A DNA stretch of 30,271 nt from a virus: positions 1 to 30,271 of the IMG/VR virus record IMGVR_UViG_3300045922_000031; one strand, 5' to 3'. Below the pieces are notes generated by a model. The model was not told where the DNA came from. It worked only from the letters and a program-made list of their open reading frames with translations, and ran no database searches. The translations under genes and the position numbers were made by a program. Positions 29,293 through 30,271 of the stretch are shown piece after piece (position 1 is the first letter of the stretch; each line of letters starts with the position of its first letter).

Positions 29293-29655
29293 ATGCCGTT
29301 GACTACTTCTACAAGAAATTCTATGTTAGATCAGGCTATTCCAAATACTGTATATCTTCAGTTGCATACGGGTGATCCCGGTTCAAATGGTACTAATAAC
29401 GTATCGACAATTGGTTCGCGCCAGTCCGTAAGCCTTGGCGCGGCTAATAATGGCGTAAGAGCCTCAACGAATAACGCTAGTTGGACAAATATCGATATTA
29501 CACCACAATCGGAAACGCTGACACATTTTAGTATTTGGACTCTTGTAACTAATGGAGTTTGTCTTGGATATAATGCGCTAGCTACAAGTCGAACAGTAGC
29601 GGATGGTGATACTGTTACGTGTAATGCAGGTGCGTTGACAATTACGCTTACATAA
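29293..29655 (+). CDS. Virion structural protein with LHTGDPG motif
   Basis: Encodes 120 residues. The segment YLQLHTGDPGSNGTNN is characteristic of a small family of phage structural proteins found near head or tail-fibre genes; their precise place in the virion is usually not known. The rest is beta-rich with Thr/Asn/Ser (SRTVADGDTVTCNAGALTIT). It starts 4 nt after the membrane-protein stop. AT-rich composition (20 of 60 G+C at 29521-29580) contrasts with the next gene. Confidence 0.6.
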   Translation: MPLTTSTRNSMLDQAIPNTVYLQLHTGDPGSNGTNNVSTIGSRQSVSLGAANNGVRASTNNASWTNIDITPQSETLTHFSIWTLVTNGVCLGYNALATSRTVADGDTVTCNAGALTITLT

Positions 29656-29683
29656 AAGATAAAAACTTACTTGCGAGGTAATC

Positions 29684-30190
29684 ATGCCAAATATAGGCCC
29701 AACACCGCTTGCTACCGTCCGCCACGCCAACAGTGGGTTGGACGCCCTTGCTTCATCTGGTACTCGTTTGACGGGCTACGAGACGGCTGCCTATGACATC
29801 GCCGGGCACGCAAGCGCGCCGCTGCATGATGTGATCGTGTCGGCGCGGTTCGTGGTGGGTGCGTCTGGTCTGACGGCGAGCCAGATCGATTTCTGGGCCG
29901 TTCCGTCCCTGAATGACACGCCGGATTGGCCTGGGCCGTTCGATGGTACCGCAGGGTCGGTGACCGTCAATCACTTCGGTCAACTGCAAGGCTACGGCAG
30001 ACTTCTCAAGTCGTGGCTGACGACCGCTAACGCAAGCCTTGCCTACGAGTGTGAGGTATCCCTTGCCGAAGCCTTCGGCGGGATCTTGCCGCTCAGGGTG
30101 GTGTTCTTCGTCGCCCACTCCACGGGCGCGAACTTAGCTGGATCGAACTCGAACTGGATCGACCTGACGCCGCTCGTCGTCGCGGGGTAA
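29684..30190 (+). CDS. GC-rich probable virion protein
   Basis: Encodes 168 residues with GAGGT 6 nt before the ATG. The start MPNIGPTPLATVRHANSGLD is followed by a beta-rich domain (HDVIVSARFVVGASGLTASQ, then PLRVVFFVAHSTGANLAGS). I do not recognise a family; context suggests a virion component. Composition changes abruptly: 39 of 60 G+C at 29761-29820 against 20 of 60 in the previous gene, with many GC-ending codons, so the segment probably entered from another phage. Confidence 0.6.
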   Translation: MPNIGPTPLATVRHANSGLDALASSGTRLTGYETAAYDIAGHASAPLHDVIVSARFVVGASGLTASQIDFWAVPSLNDTPDWPGPFDGTAGSVTVNHFGQLQGYGRLLKSWLTTANASLAYECEVSLAEAFGGILPLRVVFFVAHSTGANLAGSNSNWIDLTPLVVAG

Positions 30191-30193
30191 GCC

Positions 30194-30271
30194 GTGGCTG
30201 TTCGGCGGATAGCGCGGCGTTTCAGGGCGACCCAGCAGTCGCAAGGGCCGGTTGTCGTTGCCGATTCGTGG
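30194..30271 (+). CDS. Start of a GC-rich gene, cut by window end
   Basis: A GTG at 30194-30196, 3 nt after the previous stop and with GGGGTAA just upstream, opens a frame that stays open for 26 codons to the window edge (product begins MAVRRIARRFRATQQSQGPV). It has the same high G+C as the gene before it. Too little is present to guess the product. Confidence 0.5.
   Translation, partial: MAVRRIARRFRATQQSQGPVVVADSW

Noticed and set aside
29753-30118. 121-codon minus-strand frame opposite the GC-rich virion gene
   Set aside because: High G+C leaves few chance stops; the plus-strand gene has the ribosome site and the correct orientation.

Overview
The window is one contiguous piece of a double-stranded DNA tailed bacteriophage genome, most likely a podovirus-type phage. 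It carries a T7-like replication set (family A DNA polymerase, separate zinc-ribbon primase, DnaB-like helicase, endonuclease I, RecB/Cas4-like exonuclease) and a head module with portal, scaffold and capsid. Two pectate-lyase-type tailspikes fit a short-tailed virion, though no tail tube, sheath or tape measure lies in view to prove it. Genes are packed, often with TAATG or ATGA overlaps, and have Shine-Dalgarno sites. No integrase, repressor, lysis gene or phage RNA polymerase is visible, and clear sigma70-type promoters suggest reliance on host RNA polymerase. The host cannot be named from this sequence.

Left arm (1-16724, all minus strand). Read from the arm junction leftwards: a GC-rich single gene with its own terminator; a structured RNA and three small unknown genes; tRNA-Thr(UGU); a 25-residue membrane peptide; another structured RNA; a nucleotidyltransferase; a CobS/MoxR-like AAA+ ATPase; a CobT-like vWA protein with an HExxH motif; primase, helicase, polymerase; a small possible ssDNA-binding protein; exonuclease, endonuclease I; a DUF3310 protein; a metallophosphoesterase; small zinc-binding and unknown proteins; and an adenosylcobalamin-dependent (class II) ribonucleotide reductase. 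This is a DNA replication and nucleotide supply operon. The pairing of a B12-dependent reductase with CobS/CobT-like proteins is suggestive.

Arm junction (16725-17908, about 1.2 kb, no convincing gene). It holds two sets of short direct repeats, a possible leftward promoter, two near-identical tandem sigma70 promoters pointing right, and then about 450 nt of transcribed leader filled with inverted repeats. The most striking part is a 170-nt block whose ends pair in three successive perfect stems (6, 7 and 10 bp) around four small hairpins. It is followed by an AT-rich 11-bp palindrome, a 10-bp stem and a 13-bp GC-rich stem just before the first late gene. It could be a structured RNA, a replication origin, or both.

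Right arm (17909-30271, all plus strand). Small terminase, two tailspikes, two gene remnants, a small unknown gene, large terminase, portal, an unknown gene, scaffold, major capsid protein, a putative decoration protein, a membrane protein and virion proteins. The two tailspikes sit between the small and large terminase genes, an unusual place. Tailspike 2 and the last two genes are much richer in G+C than their neighbours, as is the leftmost-transcribed gene at 16248-16724, pointing to mosaic acquisition.

The best candidates for something undescribed are the structured late leader RNA, the 130-nt intergenic RNA upstream of the nucleotidyltransferase/AAA+/vWA module, and a replicative helicase that has lost both the Walker A lysine and the Walker B aspartate.
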